The notes under the pieces were generated by a model. That model ran no database searches. It was given only the letters and a program-made list of their open reading frames with translations, and was not told the DNA's origin. From Candidatus Syntrophocurvum alkaliphilum (GTDB lineage Bacteria > Bacillota > Syntrophomonadia > Syntrophomonadales > Syntrophomonadaceae), in the NCBI RefSeq assembly GCF_009734445.1, contig NZ_CP046457.1:1172001-1236000 (forward strand): DNA of 64,000 nt. The letters run 5' to 3'. Each line of letters starts with the position of its first letter. The first letter of the stretch is position 1. Of this stretch, positions 1-8,343 are shown piece after piece. A program made the translations under genes and the position numbers.

Positions 1-658
1 TATCTATATCAGTTCTATTTATCATCTCTTTTATAAGATTAACATCAACTGGATCGATATTTATAAACCCATCTATAACAAGCATCCTAGTTTCATCCAG
101 TATTTTAGAATTTTGCACCTGATTTAAGGCAAGCACAGAAAAATCATCTAAGTCATAAACACTCATACCTTTTTTATAATTCTCATAATCCTTATATATC
201 TTTGCTATGGCTTTTAACTTTACTCCTAAAGTCCCATCTATACCTAATGCCTTTTCATTCAATTCTTCTGGACTAATATGTAATCTTTTTAGTTTTCTAA
301 TAGTTTGTTTTACACCACTAATAAAGCCTGATTTAGCTTTAACCCTATTAAAAAGAAAATTTTTAGGCTGTTTTTCTAGTATTTTTCTTATCACTAATCC
401 AACTTCGTATTCTGAAAGAACATTATTTTTTCTAATTAAATCTGTAGTTAGCATTTCTTCTAAATCAGTAAAGGTTAAAATATAGCAGTTGTATAAACCA
501 CCTAGCTCCTTTATAAACAACTCCCTTACATCAAACATTGCCTCTCTTGAAGGAAGAATATATATAGCTTTCATGCCATTTCTGATACTATCAGCACACT
601 TTATTACTAATTCTTTTCGCATATTACTATGGAAATTGCCAAGGTATAACTTATTCAA
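1..658 (-). CDS. addB: AddB-like exonuclease/helicase subunit, N-terminal part (runs off window)
   Basis: The reverse strand is open from a TTG at 658 to the window edge (219 codons). The TTG follows a GGAGG site by a good spacing, which decides the start. The translation begins NKLYLGNFHSNMRKEL and contains IYILPSREAMFDVRELF, NCYILTFTDLEEML and, near the edge, ETRMLVIDGFINIDPVD. These fit the inactivated helicase half of AddB/RexB-type proteins, where a nucleotide-binding strand is followed by a TF/L-x-E motif and a later LVIDGF motif. AddB works with AddA in double-strand end resection and recombination repair. Its neighbour addA is not in the window, so AddB is a family-level assignment. 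A related PD-(D/E)XK helicase-nuclease is the main alternative, because the nuclease end is not visible. Confidence 0.6.
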   Translation of the reverse strand, partial: MNKLYLGNFHSNMRKELVIKCADSIRNGMKAIYILPSREAMFDVRELFIKELGGLYNCYILTFTDLEEMLTTDLIRKNNVLSEYEVGLVIRKILEKQPKNFLFNRVKAKSGFISGVKQTIRKLKRLHISPEELNEKALGIDGTLGVKLKAIAKIYKDYENYKKGMSVYDLDDFSVLALNQVQNSKILDETRMLVIDGFINIDPVDVNLIKEMINRTDID

Positions 659-675
659 AAAATAACCTCCCCAAG

Positions 676-800
676 CTATTTTTTATCCAAAAAATCTAAA
701 ACTACATCAATATACTGCTCTTGGTTTTCTATAAAGCCATTAATATGACCTGCTCCTTCTTCAAATACAATAAAAAATACTACCTGTCCCCCTAAAAATT
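676..800 (-). pseudogene. 3' relic of an alpha/beta hydrolase gene
   Basis: Just upstream of the AddB-like gene, the reverse strand encodes VVFFIVFEEGAGHINGF followed by about 20 more residues and a TAG stop at 676-678. The pattern of an acidic residue, then GAGH, then a tyrosine some ten residues later and a terminal helix ending in DFLDKK matches the C-terminus of alpha/beta hydrolases, where the histidine is catalytic. No open frame continues upstream past about 800, and there is no start codon with a ribosome site. I read it as the decayed tail of a hydrolase gene. Confidence 0.5.
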
Positions 801-864
801 AAAAATTTATTGGATTGTACGAATATTTTGTAGGTGATAAAATAATTATAGAAAGAAAGATAAA

Positions 865-893
865 AAACTTACTATATATAACATAGTAAGTTT
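865..893 (-). terminator. hairpin with T-run on the minus strand
   Basis: AAACTTACTAT at 865-875 pairs perfectly with ATAGTAAGTTT at 883-893 around a 7-base loop, and a run of T follows on the minus strand. It looks like an intrinsic terminator, although no intact gene that would use it is obvious. Confidence 0.5.
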
Positions 894-1069
894 CCATTCT
901 AATTTTCTAATAGTCACACCCAGTTCTTAATTTTTTGTTTATATTAAAAAGATTCACACCCAGACGACATTTCATTACTATTTATTACTACCTTTATTTA
1001 TAAAGGGTTTAACATTAACCAAAACTGAAAAATAGTTAAACCTACACTTGGTATATGTATGCAATGCTG

Positions 1070-1390
1070 AGTATAAATATACGCTCTTGCTCTTATAATT
1101 ATCCATTCTCTACTAAGCTTTTAATTGGATAATTGATTCTGCTGCAAAAAGTAACTACAACAAACTTAAGGCTGAGCAAACATGTTTATCTAAGTCCCGA
1201 ATAGCAAGGCGTGGTGCATAGATCACGGTTAAGTATAAATAAAAAATCATTTTAGATAATAAGTGCTAAGCTAAAATGAAGGTAAAGACCGATGAGTGGC
1301 GTGATAAACATGTTTGCTCAGCCGATTCCATACTCTAAGTTTAGCTTTTTGCAGTGGAATCATAATTTAAAAAATAAAAAAGGAGGGATA
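1070..1390 (+). ncRNA. long structured leader or non-coding RNA of unrecognised class
   Basis: This gene-free stretch is rich in nested inverted repeats. A 21-base arm at 1170-1190 (GCTGAGCAAACATGTTTATC plus one flanking G) is repeated exactly in reverse complement at 1303-1323. Outside it, GATTCTGCTGCAAAAAG (1135-1151) pairs imperfectly with CTTTTTGCAGTGGAATC (1345-1361). Inside it lie smaller stems: CGTG/CACG, and CATTTTAG/CTAAAATG. A separate AATTATCC/GGATAATT stem sits at 1097-1104 and 1127-1134. The block ends just before a strong ribosome site and a 26-codon open frame. I tried to match it to M-box, ydaO and cyclic-di-GMP riboswitch cores by eye and could not. It is either a leader controlling the small protein or an independent RNA. 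Confidence 0.5.
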
Positions 1391-1393
1391 GTT

Positions 1394-1474
1394 ATGTTAT
1401 TAGAAGTTTTAGGGTTCTGTGTGTTTGTCGCTTTTGTCCTCATAGTAAATAACATCTTATTTAAAGAGGATTGA
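1394..1474 (+). CDS. 26-residue hydrophobic small protein
   Basis: An ATG at 1394 follows AGGAGGG with ideal spacing and opens a 26-codon frame ending at TGA 1472-1474. The product, MLLEVLGFCVFVAFVLIVNN and six more residues, is almost entirely one membrane-spanning helix with charges only at the C-terminus. A longer in-frame start at 1292 exists, but it lies inside the conserved hairpin arm and has no ribosome site, so I reject it. The size and single helix recall KdpF-type small membrane subunits, but no kdpA follows and the sequence does not clearly match. Function is unknown. The structured region immediately upstream suggests it is controlled at the RNA level. Confidence 0.45.
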   Translation: MLLEVLGFCVFVAFVLIVNNILFKED

Positions 1475-1616
1475 AAAATTACAGATATGATTGTCAATCA
1501 TAATAGCATACGTAGTTTGTTTACTTGCAGCAAACCAAAATATATAATGTTTCCTTTTAAGTGATTTGAGGACCTATTGCAGTCTGAAAATTACTATTTT
1601 TTTGCTTAAAATAATT

Positions 1617-1646
1617 GAAAGCCTTAGCAAAAATTTACTAAGGCTT
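1617..1646 (-). terminator. intrinsic terminator of the glycosidase gene
   Basis: AAGCCTTAG and CTAAGGCTT form a 9-bp stem around an A/T loop. The TAG stop of the gene at 1638 lies inside the stem, so the hairpin ends the minus-strand transcript directly. The tail is T-rich but interrupted. Confidence 0.6.
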
Positions 1647-2735
1647 TATAATAATATTGGTTTTCACCCTTCTTTCACCATCAGAAGGTTTGTTTAAAAC
1701 ATCACCATCATAGTAGAAAGTACTAGAGTCTCCTCCATCTAGATTATAGGCATCACGAACATTAAACTCAATTAGCTTTTCCTGTGCTTCTTCTAACGTT
1801 ACTCCACTACTCCAGCCTTCTCTTCTTCCATCAATAACAATAAAAAGTAAATCTCCATTGGTGAAATGACCAATCATAGTACGAGGCTGCCTAGTATTGG
1901 CCCAATCTTCAGGTATAGGTTGCTTTTCACCATCTTTTAATAAAGTTGGTAAGAAACTAGAACCATGCAAAATGTTGTGCTCACTTATCTCTTCTCTGGT
2001 TTCAAAAAAACCACCTACTAATTGTCCACTATCATTAAATCCAACAAAACTTAAACTAGTATCAGGTGAAAATGATACAATCTCCCCATCTACCACTGTA
2101 GTACCTAGGGTAACAAGCCCACCATCATGCCAATAAAAGCCACCAGCATTCACCGCTAATATCGCATCATTTCGCTCTGCAGCTTCTCGAGTTGTCTCCC
2201 CAGGGCTAGGTTCTACCTTGTCCTGAGCTAACACTAATTCTAATGCCTCTATGTCATGCAAGCGCACCTTAGCCATATAACCACGATATCCTACCTCTTC
2301 TAGAGAATAGACTTTGGTTGTAGATTTATCACCAAAGGTTTGTCCTATAGGGTCCCCAAGCATATTAGCCAGCAAATAATCCAGCATCTCAGAAGACATT
2401 TGGCTTTGTTTGTCTGATTGTTCAAGTAATTCCTGCAATGACGAATGTTGTTTTCTATATTCTTGCAATTCTTCATAGGCATTACTATGGATATAATTTA
2501 TTAACTGGTATGAAGCTTCAGTATGATTAGACAGATTTCCAATAGCTTCACCTAAATCAACCAATTCATTTGATATTTTATAAGCATCTTCTTGAAACGC
2601 GTCATCCTTTATGTATATGTCTTCCATTTCATTTAGTGTAAAGTGTTGAAACTGAGCATATGCCAAACCAACACCTAAAAATGGCATTACGACAAATAAA
2701 CTAAATAAAGTAAATAATTTTATCTTAAAAAGCAC
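1638..2735 (-). CDS. secreted phosphodiester glycosidase (NAGPA-like) domain protein
   Basis: The 365-residue product begins with a signal peptide or membrane anchor (about 1-27, LFVVMPFLGVGLAYA). A helical, partly coiled region follows to about residue 150. The C-terminal half has the phosphodiester glycosidase (PF09992) signatures: AVNAGGFYWHDGG near 196, RQPRTMIGHFTNGDLLFIVI, and NLDGGDSSTFYY from 331. Members of this family act on sugar phosphodiesters or related cell-surface glycans outside the membrane. The start overlaps the end of the upstream coiled-coil gene by 11 bases, so the two are probably translationally coupled and may form an envelope complex. The catalytic glycine and aspartate-rich motifs look intact. 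The exact substrate cannot be inferred. Confidence 0.8.
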   Translation of the reverse strand: MLFKIKLFTLFSLFVVMPFLGVGLAYAQFQHFTLNEMEDIYIKDDAFQEDAYKISNELVDLGEAIGNLSNHTEASYQLINYIHSNAYEELQEYRKQHSSLQELLEQSDKQSQMSSEMLDYLLANMLGDPIGQTFGDKSTTKVYSLEEVGYRGYMAKVRLHDIEALELVLAQDKVEPSPGETTREAAERNDAILAVNAGGFYWHDGGLVTLGTTVVDGEIVSFSPDTSLSFVGFNDSGQLVGGFFETREEISEHNILHGSSFLPTLLKDGEKQPIPEDWANTRQPRTMIGHFTNGDLLFIVIDGRREGWSSGVTLEEAQEKLIEFNVRDAYNLDGGDSSTFYYDGDVLNKPSDGERRVKTNIIIKP

Positions 2736-3174
2736 GAACGGCCTCCTCCAGCTTTTCTAGCTGTTCTTCAAAGGTGGTAAGTTGCCTTTCTAACTCTATC
2801 ATCTGATCCTGCAAGCTATGACGTGTTTCATCAGTCCCATCCATGGTTTCACCAGTTATTTCAAGCATTTCTTGAATCATAGCTATCTCATTGCGAATCT
2901 CTATAATCTCTTCATTAGACTTATTTATCTCATCGTAAAAAAACTGCATGGTCTCAGTTATGTTTTGTTCAATAAGCTGATTTTCATGCTTTATTTCCTC
3001 AATCTGACTTGCAACTACTGGGTGGGTTTGTTGCAAATAATTTGAAGTAAAATAATACCCTCCATAAAAAAGCCCCGCCCAAGTAAATAATATAAGTACA
3101 ATATATATTATAGTTCTTTGTTTGTTAGATTCCATAACTCTGTTTTGCTCCCTACCCATTTCCCTTTCATCCAT
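2725..3174 (-). CDS. membrane-anchored coiled-coil protein
   Basis: The 149-residue protein starts at ATG 3174, which follows AGGAG by five bases. An upstream in-frame start at 3204 has no comparable site. A charged cytosolic N-terminus of 20 residues leads into one membrane segment (about 21-43, IIYIVLILFTWAGLFYGGYYF). The rest is a long heptad-like coiled coil rich in E, Q, I and L. It overlaps the downstream phosphodiester glycosidase gene, whose product also has an extracytoplasmic helical region, so the two probably interact at the membrane surface. I recognise no enzymatic motif or named family. Confidence 0.65.
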   Translation of the reverse strand: MDEREMGREQNRVMESNKQRTIIYIVLILFTWAGLFYGGYYFTSNYLQQTHPVVASQIEEIKHENQLIEQNITETMQFFYDEINKSNEEIIEIRNEIAMIQEMLEITGETMDGTDETRHSLQDQMIELERQLTTFEEQLEKLEEAVRAF

Positions 3175-3343
3175 AATTCTCCTGACACCCTTTCTTATAA
3201 ACAATAAAAATATAAGCTATACCGTTATATAGGTATTTTCACTAGAAGTTTAACATATTAAAAAATGTAATAACATAATTATACACAATAATCCATTTTA
3301 TTTGTTTGGAATAATTAACCACTAGGTGCAAAGCTTATACCTG

Positions 3344-3370
3344 TTGTATATTAAAGGTAAATGATATAAT
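3344..3370 (+). promoter_or_regulatory. possible sigma-A promoter of the SLH protein gene
   Basis: TATAAT at 3365-3370 is a consensus -10 box 59 bases before the ATG at 3430. TTGTAT at 3344-3349 could serve as -35, but the 15-base spacer is short, so only the -10 is convincing. Confidence 0.35.
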
Positions 3371-3429
3371 ATTCGATAATAAAAGAAAAATGTAGAAAAA
3401 TGTTTTAAGGGTATGGGGAGAGGTACTTA

Positions 3430-6400
3430 ATGAATCATATAAATACAATTTCTAATAAAAAAATAGTTGCTAAAATAGTCAGTGTGTTAGCCATAAGCTT
3501 ATTGTTTGCTTTTAGTTTTTCCGACAAAGCTTGTGCTCATTTTGATGATATTGCAAAAAATGAGCCAATATATCCTTATTTGGTGTATTTAAACAATAAA
3601 GATGTTGTTACCGGTTATCCAGATGCTACATTTAGAGCTACTAATTCTATAAGTAGAGCTGAATTTGTGGCGTTAGTACTACGTGCAAAGGATATTGATA
3701 TAGTTAGTGGGGACAAGCTCACTTTTACTGATGTTAGCTCTGATTTTTGGGCCTATGATGTAATAGAAACAGCATATAAAGAAGGAATAGTAAGTGGTTA
3801 TCCTGATGGTACTTTTAGGCCGCAAGCAACAGTAACTAGAGCTGAGGTTGCTACAGTTATGATGAACTTAACTAAATCTACTGGTAGTGCTAAGTTAGAA
3901 ATAGATGATATAAATGGACACTGGGCTGAAGAACAGATTAAAGCTGTAATTAATGCTAATGTTATGGAATTAGCAGATGCTGGGACATTTTCCCCAAATA
4001 TTGCTGCTAATAGAGAGCAATCTGCCTATGCTATAGCACGTATGATGGTTTTGGCTCCAGAGCTAAGGAAAACCGAATTATTAACATCACTAGTACCTCT
4101 AAAAGGTGAGGTGAAAATCTATAGCGATGAAGATGTTAAAAAGGTGCAAAATGAAACTGTATGTGATATAGGTTATAAGATAACCACAGGAAAAGATGCA
4201 CAAGCTATATTAACTTTTCCTGATGACTCCAGTATACTTATAGATGAATTAACTGAGTTAAAAATAAATGATGCTATTGGGCAGTCAACAATAGGTGTGG
4301 ATGGCACTGAAATAGTTGTTGTTGACTGGTTAGAGTTAGAATTATCAAAAGGAAAGATTAATGGGGTGCTAGCTTCTAATTATTTTAGCCAAGATGATAA
4401 GGATATCGTTTTGGAAGAAGCCCAAGAAGTTCCATGGTGGAAAGAAGCAACTCAAAAAAGAACTAGAGTAAAAGTACAAATGCCTGGGAGTATTGCCGAA
4501 GTAAAGGGAACTATTTGGGAGAATATTGTTGATGAGCAAAACCATAGAGTAAGCGTTCTTGAAGGTGAAGTAGACGTAATATCATCTGATACTAGTGTAA
4601 ATGTTAATGCAGGACAGGAAACTAATATAGTATCTCATTATTCACCACCAGAAGCACCAAAACCTATGAGTAATCCAACATTAAATAATTGGGCAACTGT
4701 CGATGATTGGGTTGAAACAACAGTTAAAGCTATTGAGAATACTAGTACAGTAATGGGTATTGATATTACTCAAAAAACCACTATAGTTAAAGACCAGATT
4801 AATAAAATAAAAAACACTACTAATGAACAAATACCTAGTTCACCTAGGCGTTCGTCTAGAAGTAATAGTGGTGGCACGGTAATAACTAATCCAACAATAG
4901 AAAGCATTAAAGGCGTAAATAATATAGAAGTAGAATACGGAACAGAAGAAAGTGCTGCTATAGATAAACTAGCTGAAAGCACTACTATACTTGATAGTGA
5001 TGAAGATAGTCATACTGTAAACTTAAATTGGACAATAAAAGACTATGATAAAAATAAAGCTGGTGCCTACTCTGCAATAGGTGCTTTTGAACTACCTGAG
5101 GGAGTAGAACAATCAGACCCAGAGACTGCTTTAGAAGTTGAAACTACGGTAACAGTAAATGAAGAGGTAAAACCAACTATTGATAGCATTAATGATGTTA
5201 GTGACATAACAGTTGAATACGGAACAAAAGAAAGTAATGCTATAGAGAAACTAGCTGAAAGCACTACTATACTTGATAGTGATGAAGATAGTCATACTGT
5301 AAGCTTAAATTGGACAATAAAAGACTATGATAAAAATAAAGCTGGTGCCTACACCGCAATCGGAACTTTTGAACTACCTGAGGGAGTAGAACAATCAGAC
5401 CCAGAGACTGCTTTAGAAGTTGAAACTACGGTAACAGTAAATGAAGAGGTAAAACCAACTATTGATAACATTAATGATGTTAGTGACATAATAGTTGAAT
5501 ACGGAACAAAAGAAAGTAATGCTATAGAGAAACTAGCTGAAAGCACTACTATACTTGATAGTGATGAAGATAGTCATACTGTAAGCTTAAAGTGGACTAT
5601 ACAAGAATATGATAAAAATGAAGCAGGTACCTACACTGCAATCGGTACTTTTGAACTACCTGAGGGAGTAAAACAATCAGACCCAGAGACTGCTTTAGAA
5701 GTTGAAACTACGGTAACAGTTAAAGAAGAAGTAAAACCAACCATTGATAGCATTAATAATGTAAATGACATAACGGTAGAATACGGAACAGAAGAAAGTG
5801 ATGCTATAGATAAACTAGCTGAAAGCACTACTGTAGTTGATAGTGATAATGGAGAACATACCGTTTATTTGGATTGGACAATTGAAGATTATAATGGAAA
5901 TGAACCAAGCTCCTACACTGCAATCGGTACTTTTGAACTACCTGAGGGAGTAGAACAACCTGACTCAGAGACTACTTTAGAAGTAGAAGCTACTATAACA
6001 GTTGAAGAAGAAGTAAAAGAAATATCCATAGACAATAATCTAAAAGATATAATAATAACTCAGCTTAATTTAGAAGATAGCAGTATAACAAAAAATGATT
6101 TAGAACAACTTACTGAATTGGATGCTAGTAATGCAGATATCACTAATATCAATGGTTTGCAATATGCTATAAACTTAGAAAAGCTAAATATAAGTGATAA
6201 TGAAATAACAGACTTAGCACCTTTACAAACACTAAGCTTAGTAGATTTAAATGTAGCGGGTAATTCTATAGATGATTTCTCAGTACTAATAGACTGCTTA
6301 GATAACAATAGTACTTTAGAAATAAGTCACAACGATATTACAGAAAACCCAAATTCAAGTAATTTTGAAGATTTTGAGCCATTACTATTAAAAGGTGTTA

Positions 6401-6684
6401 ATATAACCTATACACATAACAAGACAAGTATTATCGGTTATATTAATATTAAAAACAAAAATGAAAATAACATAATAATAAATATCTTTAAGAATGATGA
6501 ACTAATAGAAGAAAAGATTGAAATTCAAACCTTTGGTCAATCTAATGATTATGCAAAACTTAACGAAATAAGCAATTTACAGCCCGGTGAATATAAAGTA
6601 GTTTACGAATATCAAGAAGAAGTAAAAAGTACAATTAACATAAACTTAGAAACTAACCAAACAAAATTAATTATGATCCCATAA
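3430..6684 (+). CDS. SLH-anchored surface protein with FecR, four Ig-like repeats and leucine-rich repeats
   Basis: The 1084-residue product starts after GGGGAGAGG. A signal peptide (about 1-36, ending KACA-H) is followed by three SLH domains: 37-85 (VVTGYPDATFRATNSISRAE), 98-147 (IVSGYPDGTFRPQATVTRAE) and 157-205 (weaker). These attach the protein to secondary wall polymer. Residues about 235-395 resemble a FecR-type domain (ITTGKDAQAILTFPDDSSIL). A low-complexity linker with RRSSRSNSGG leads to four 94-residue Ig-like units (487-862) with the motif VEYGTxES and a GTFELPEGV strand, resembling bacterial Ig-like group 4. Leucine-rich repeats (about 866-965) and a beta-rich tail follow. It is a modular cell-surface adhesin or S-layer-associated protein. 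A terminator follows at 6742, so it is probably monocistronic. Confidence 0.85.
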   Translation: MNHINTISNKKIVAKIVSVLAISLLFAFSFSDKACAHFDDIAKNEPIYPYLVYLNNKDVVTGYPDATFRATNSISRAEFVALVLRAKDIDIVSGDKLTFTDVSSDFWAYDVIETAYKEGIVSGYPDGTFRPQATVTRAEVATVMMNLTKSTGSAKLEIDDINGHWAEEQIKAVINANVMELADAGTFSPNIAANREQSAYAIARMMVLAPELRKTELLTSLVPLKGEVKIYSDEDVKKVQNETVCDIGYKITTGKDAQAILTFPDDSSILIDELTELKINDAIGQSTIGVDGTEIVVVDWLELELSKGKINGVLASNYFSQDDKDIVLEEAQEVPWWKEATQKRTRVKVQMPGSIAEVKGTIWENIVDEQNHRVSVLEGEVDVISSDTSVNVNAGQETNIVSHYSPPEAPKPMSNPTLNNWATVDDWVETTVKAIENTSTVMGIDITQKTTIVKDQINKIKNTTNEQIPSSPRRSSRSNSGGTVITNPTIESIKGVNNIEVEYGTEESAAIDKLAESTTILDSDEDSHTVNLNWTIKDYDKNKAGAYSAIGAFELPEGVEQSDPETALEVETTVTVNEEVKPTIDSINDVSDITVEYGTKESNAIEKLAESTTILDSDEDSHTVSLNWTIKDYDKNKAGAYTAIGTFELPEGVEQSDPETALEVETTVTVNEEVKPTIDNINDVSDIIVEYGTKESNAIEKLAESTTILDSDEDSHTVSLKWTIQEYDKNEAGTYTAIGTFELPEGVKQSDPETALEVETTVTVKEEVKPTIDSINNVNDITVEYGTEESDAIDKLAESTTVVDSDNGEHTVYLDWTIEDYNGNEPSSYTAIGTFELPEGVEQPDSETTLEVEATITVEEEVKEISIDNNLKDIIITQLNLEDSSITKNDLEQLTELDASNADITNINGLQYAINLEKLNISDNEITDLAPLQTLSLVDLNVAGNSIDDFSVLIDCLDNNSTLEISHNDITENPNSSNFEDFEPLLLKGVNITYTHNKTSIIGYINIKNKNENNIIINIFKNDELIEEKIEIQTFGQSNDYAKLNEISNLQPGEYKVVYEYQEEVKSTININLETNQTKLIMIP
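4890..6017 (+). repeat. four tandem 282-bp units inside the SLH protein gene
   Basis: Units start at about 4890, 5172, 5454 and 5736 and encode the Ig-like domains. Units two and three are nearly identical at the DNA level over long stretches, while units one and four have diverged. This points to recent unequal crossing-over or gene conversion, so copy number may vary between strains. Confidence 0.85.
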
Positions 6685-6741
6685 TAATCCTGTAACCTCC
6701 TTGAATTAGGTAAGATTTTTTAAATGCTTAATAAATAAGAG

Positions 6742-6777
6742 AACCCTAGAGATGGCATAGCCTTCTAGGGTTTTTTT
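6742..6777 (+). terminator. intrinsic terminator after the SLH protein gene
   Basis: AACCCTAGA (6742-6750) pairs with TCTAGGGTT and runs into seven T residues at 6771-6777. This is a textbook Rho-independent terminator 58 bases after the stop. Confidence 0.85.
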
Positions 6778-6805
6778 ATTGAATTATAGTTTAATATTAA
6801 AAATA

Positions 6806-7138
6806 TTAGCTATTTTGTGTAACCCCAAGTTTTTTTACTGTATCTCTAAACAATTGTACTTTCTTACTGTTTGTACCCTCAGCTCTACGGTTATATAGCA
6901 CATCTGGATATGGAAAAGTTTTCTGTAACCATCTTTGTTCTTTTTCACTATAATAAGCACCTATAATCAAATGTTTTTTTAAGTCTACTTCTTGTTCTGA
7001 AAAAAAATAAACTATATTACCTACTTTCCTACCTGCACTCTCTAAGCAAGTAATCGAGTATGTTGGTTTTTGCTTTCTTAATCTGTCTATAACAGGTTTA
7101 CGTACAAAAACACCAATATATATTTGTCTATCATCCAT
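6806..7138 (-). CDS. short YheC/YheD N-terminal-like protein
   Basis: The 110-residue product starts at ATG 7138 after GGAG; a GTG at 7147 is also in frame. It contains IYIGVFVRKPVIDRL at the N-terminus and TFPYPDVLYNRRAEG near residue 87. This combination is typical of the N-terminal part of YheC/YheD, endospore coat-associated proteins whose full forms carry a C-terminal ATP-grasp domain and are several times longer. Here the protein stops right after that motif, and no ATP-grasp sequence follows downstream. It is either a truncated gene or a stand-alone N-terminal module. It is flanked by terminators and is not in an operon. Confidence 0.5.
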   Translation of the reverse strand: MDDRQIYIGVFVRKPVIDRLRKQKPTYSITCLESAGRKVGNIVYFFSEQEVDLKKHLIIGAYYSEKEQRWLQKTFPYPDVLYNRRAEGTNSKKVQLFRDTVKKLGVTQNS

Positions 7139-7588
7139 ATTAATCACTCCAAAAAGGTCCTTCTAATATTAATAATATGCAAAATAAGTGCCATTTGCTA
7201 CAAATTAGTAATTATGGTACTAAATAACACAATAGTGTTACTCCTAGACATAAAAAAAGCTAATGATTAACACTTGGTTTTACTTTTATCCTCACTGGAA
7301 CATAATTTAATCTATTATTTCTACTATACCAGTCTCACCGTTTCTTCTAAAAACTTGACCATCTTTAAGTTCAGTGGTAGCTTGGCAACTGCTATAACGC
7401 AGCCTACCTCTTATCATAAATAAGATACTATTTGTTATTAAGGTTATATTTTGCTTTTTTTTTATGTACTGATTGTTCATACATGATAATGAAATAGATT
7501 CTCAGATTGACTTCTTTTTTATTAAAGGAATATTTGGTAAAAATGAAGAAATAAAGTTTTAAATGTTAATCACTTAGGAGGATTTTAT
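7139..7588. other. intergenic region with little recognisable content
   Basis: About 450 bases between divergent genes. Apart from a possible 36-codon frame on the minus strand (entered separately), I see only A/T-rich sequence. The ribosome site TTAGGAGGA directly precedes the parA start at 7589. Confidence 0.6.
7307..7417 (-). CDS. possible 36-residue protein
   Basis: An ATG at 7417 opens a 36-codon frame ending TAA at 7307-7309. The product ends LKDGQVFRRNGETGIVEIID, which has the balanced composition and alternating beta pattern of a real small protein or of the end of a larger one. No ribosome site is visible, and the frame stays open upstream of the ATG for several codons. It may therefore be a relic of a longer gene. 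I recognise no family. Confidence 0.25.
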   Translation of the reverse strand: MIRGRLRYSSCQATTELKDGQVFRRNGETGIVEIID

Positions 7589-8338
7589 ATGCGAAAGATT
7601 GCTATAAGTAATCAAAAAGGAGGTACTGGGAAAACTACTTCAACTATCAATATAGCTTATGGTCTGCAAAAAAAAGGACAAAAAGTATTAGTCATTGATC
7701 TTGACCCCCAAGCTAATCTTACTGCCTCCTTAGGAATAAGTGATAATACTGCCCAAAAAAATATTTTTCACATTATGAAAAATGAATGTCATGTAAATGA
7801 TGCTATATTGGACATACGAAATGTATCAATCATACCTGCAAATATTAATTTGGCTGCTTGTGAGACTGAATTTTCTAACATAGCTGGTAGGGAATTTATT
7901 CTTAAAGAATCTTTACATGAAATTAGTGACTTTGATTTTATTCTTTTAGATTGTTCTCCTAGTTTAGGCTTACTTACTTTAAATGCTTTTGTTATGGCAG
8001 AAGAGATTATTATTCCTGTTCAAGCAGAATTTTTGGCTTTACAAGGTATGAGTAAATTATTAGAAACTATAGAGATAGTTAAAAATCGTATTAACCCTTC
8101 TCTTAAAATAAGTGGTATTATATCAACTCGTTATGATAATAGAAAAATATTAAATCGTGAAGTTGTAGAAAAACTAGAAACACATTTTGCTGACAAACTA
8201 TTTTCAACATTTATAAGAGAAAATATTTCTTTGGCTGAAGCACCTAGCTTTGGACAAGATATTTTTACATACCGTCCTGATTCTGCTGGGGCGAAGGATT
8301 ATTTATCTTTATGTGAAGAGATTTTAAAAAGGAGTTGA
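7589..8338 (+). CDS. parA: ParA/Soj-family ATPase
   Basis: The 249-residue product starts after AGGAGG and opens with ISNQKGGTGKTTSTINIAY, the deviant Walker A motif of ParA/MinD ATPases with the signature lysine. Further motifs include VLVIDLDPQANLTASLG (Walker A'), FDFILLDCSPSLGLLTLNA (Walker B) and the ParA-type ISGIISTRYDNR. ParA ATPases bind DNA or membrane cooperatively and segregate DNA or position cargo. The usual partner ParB with its HTH domain is absent. The next gene overlaps the stop codon and encodes a small coiled-coil protein that may be the cargo adaptor. The pair resembles plasmid-type or orphan ParA positioning systems rather than the chromosomal parAB locus. Confidence 0.9.
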   Translation: MRKIAISNQKGGTGKTTSTINIAYGLQKKGQKVLVIDLDPQANLTASLGISDNTAQKNIFHIMKNECHVNDAILDIRNVSIIPANINLAACETEFSNIAGREFILKESLHEISDFDFILLDCSPSLGLLTLNAFVMAEEIIIPVQAEFLALQGMSKLLETIEIVKNRINPSLKISGIISTRYDNRKILNREVVEKLETHFADKLFSTFIRENISLAEAPSFGQDIFTYRPDSAGAKDYLSLCEEILKRS

Positions 8339-8343
8339 AAGTG

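Noticed and set aside
1070-1390. M-box, ydaO or cyclic-di-GMP riboswitch
   Set aside because: I could not find the conserved core bases of these classes by eye, so no class is claimed.
1292-1474. A 60-codon start for the small membrane protein
   Set aside because: The extra N-terminal part lies in the inverted-repeat arm and has no ribosome site; the ATG at 1394 has a consensus one.
4890-6017. CRISPR-like or minisatellite array in the SLH protein gene
   Set aside because: The 282-bp units are in-frame coding repeats with domain texture and no spacers.
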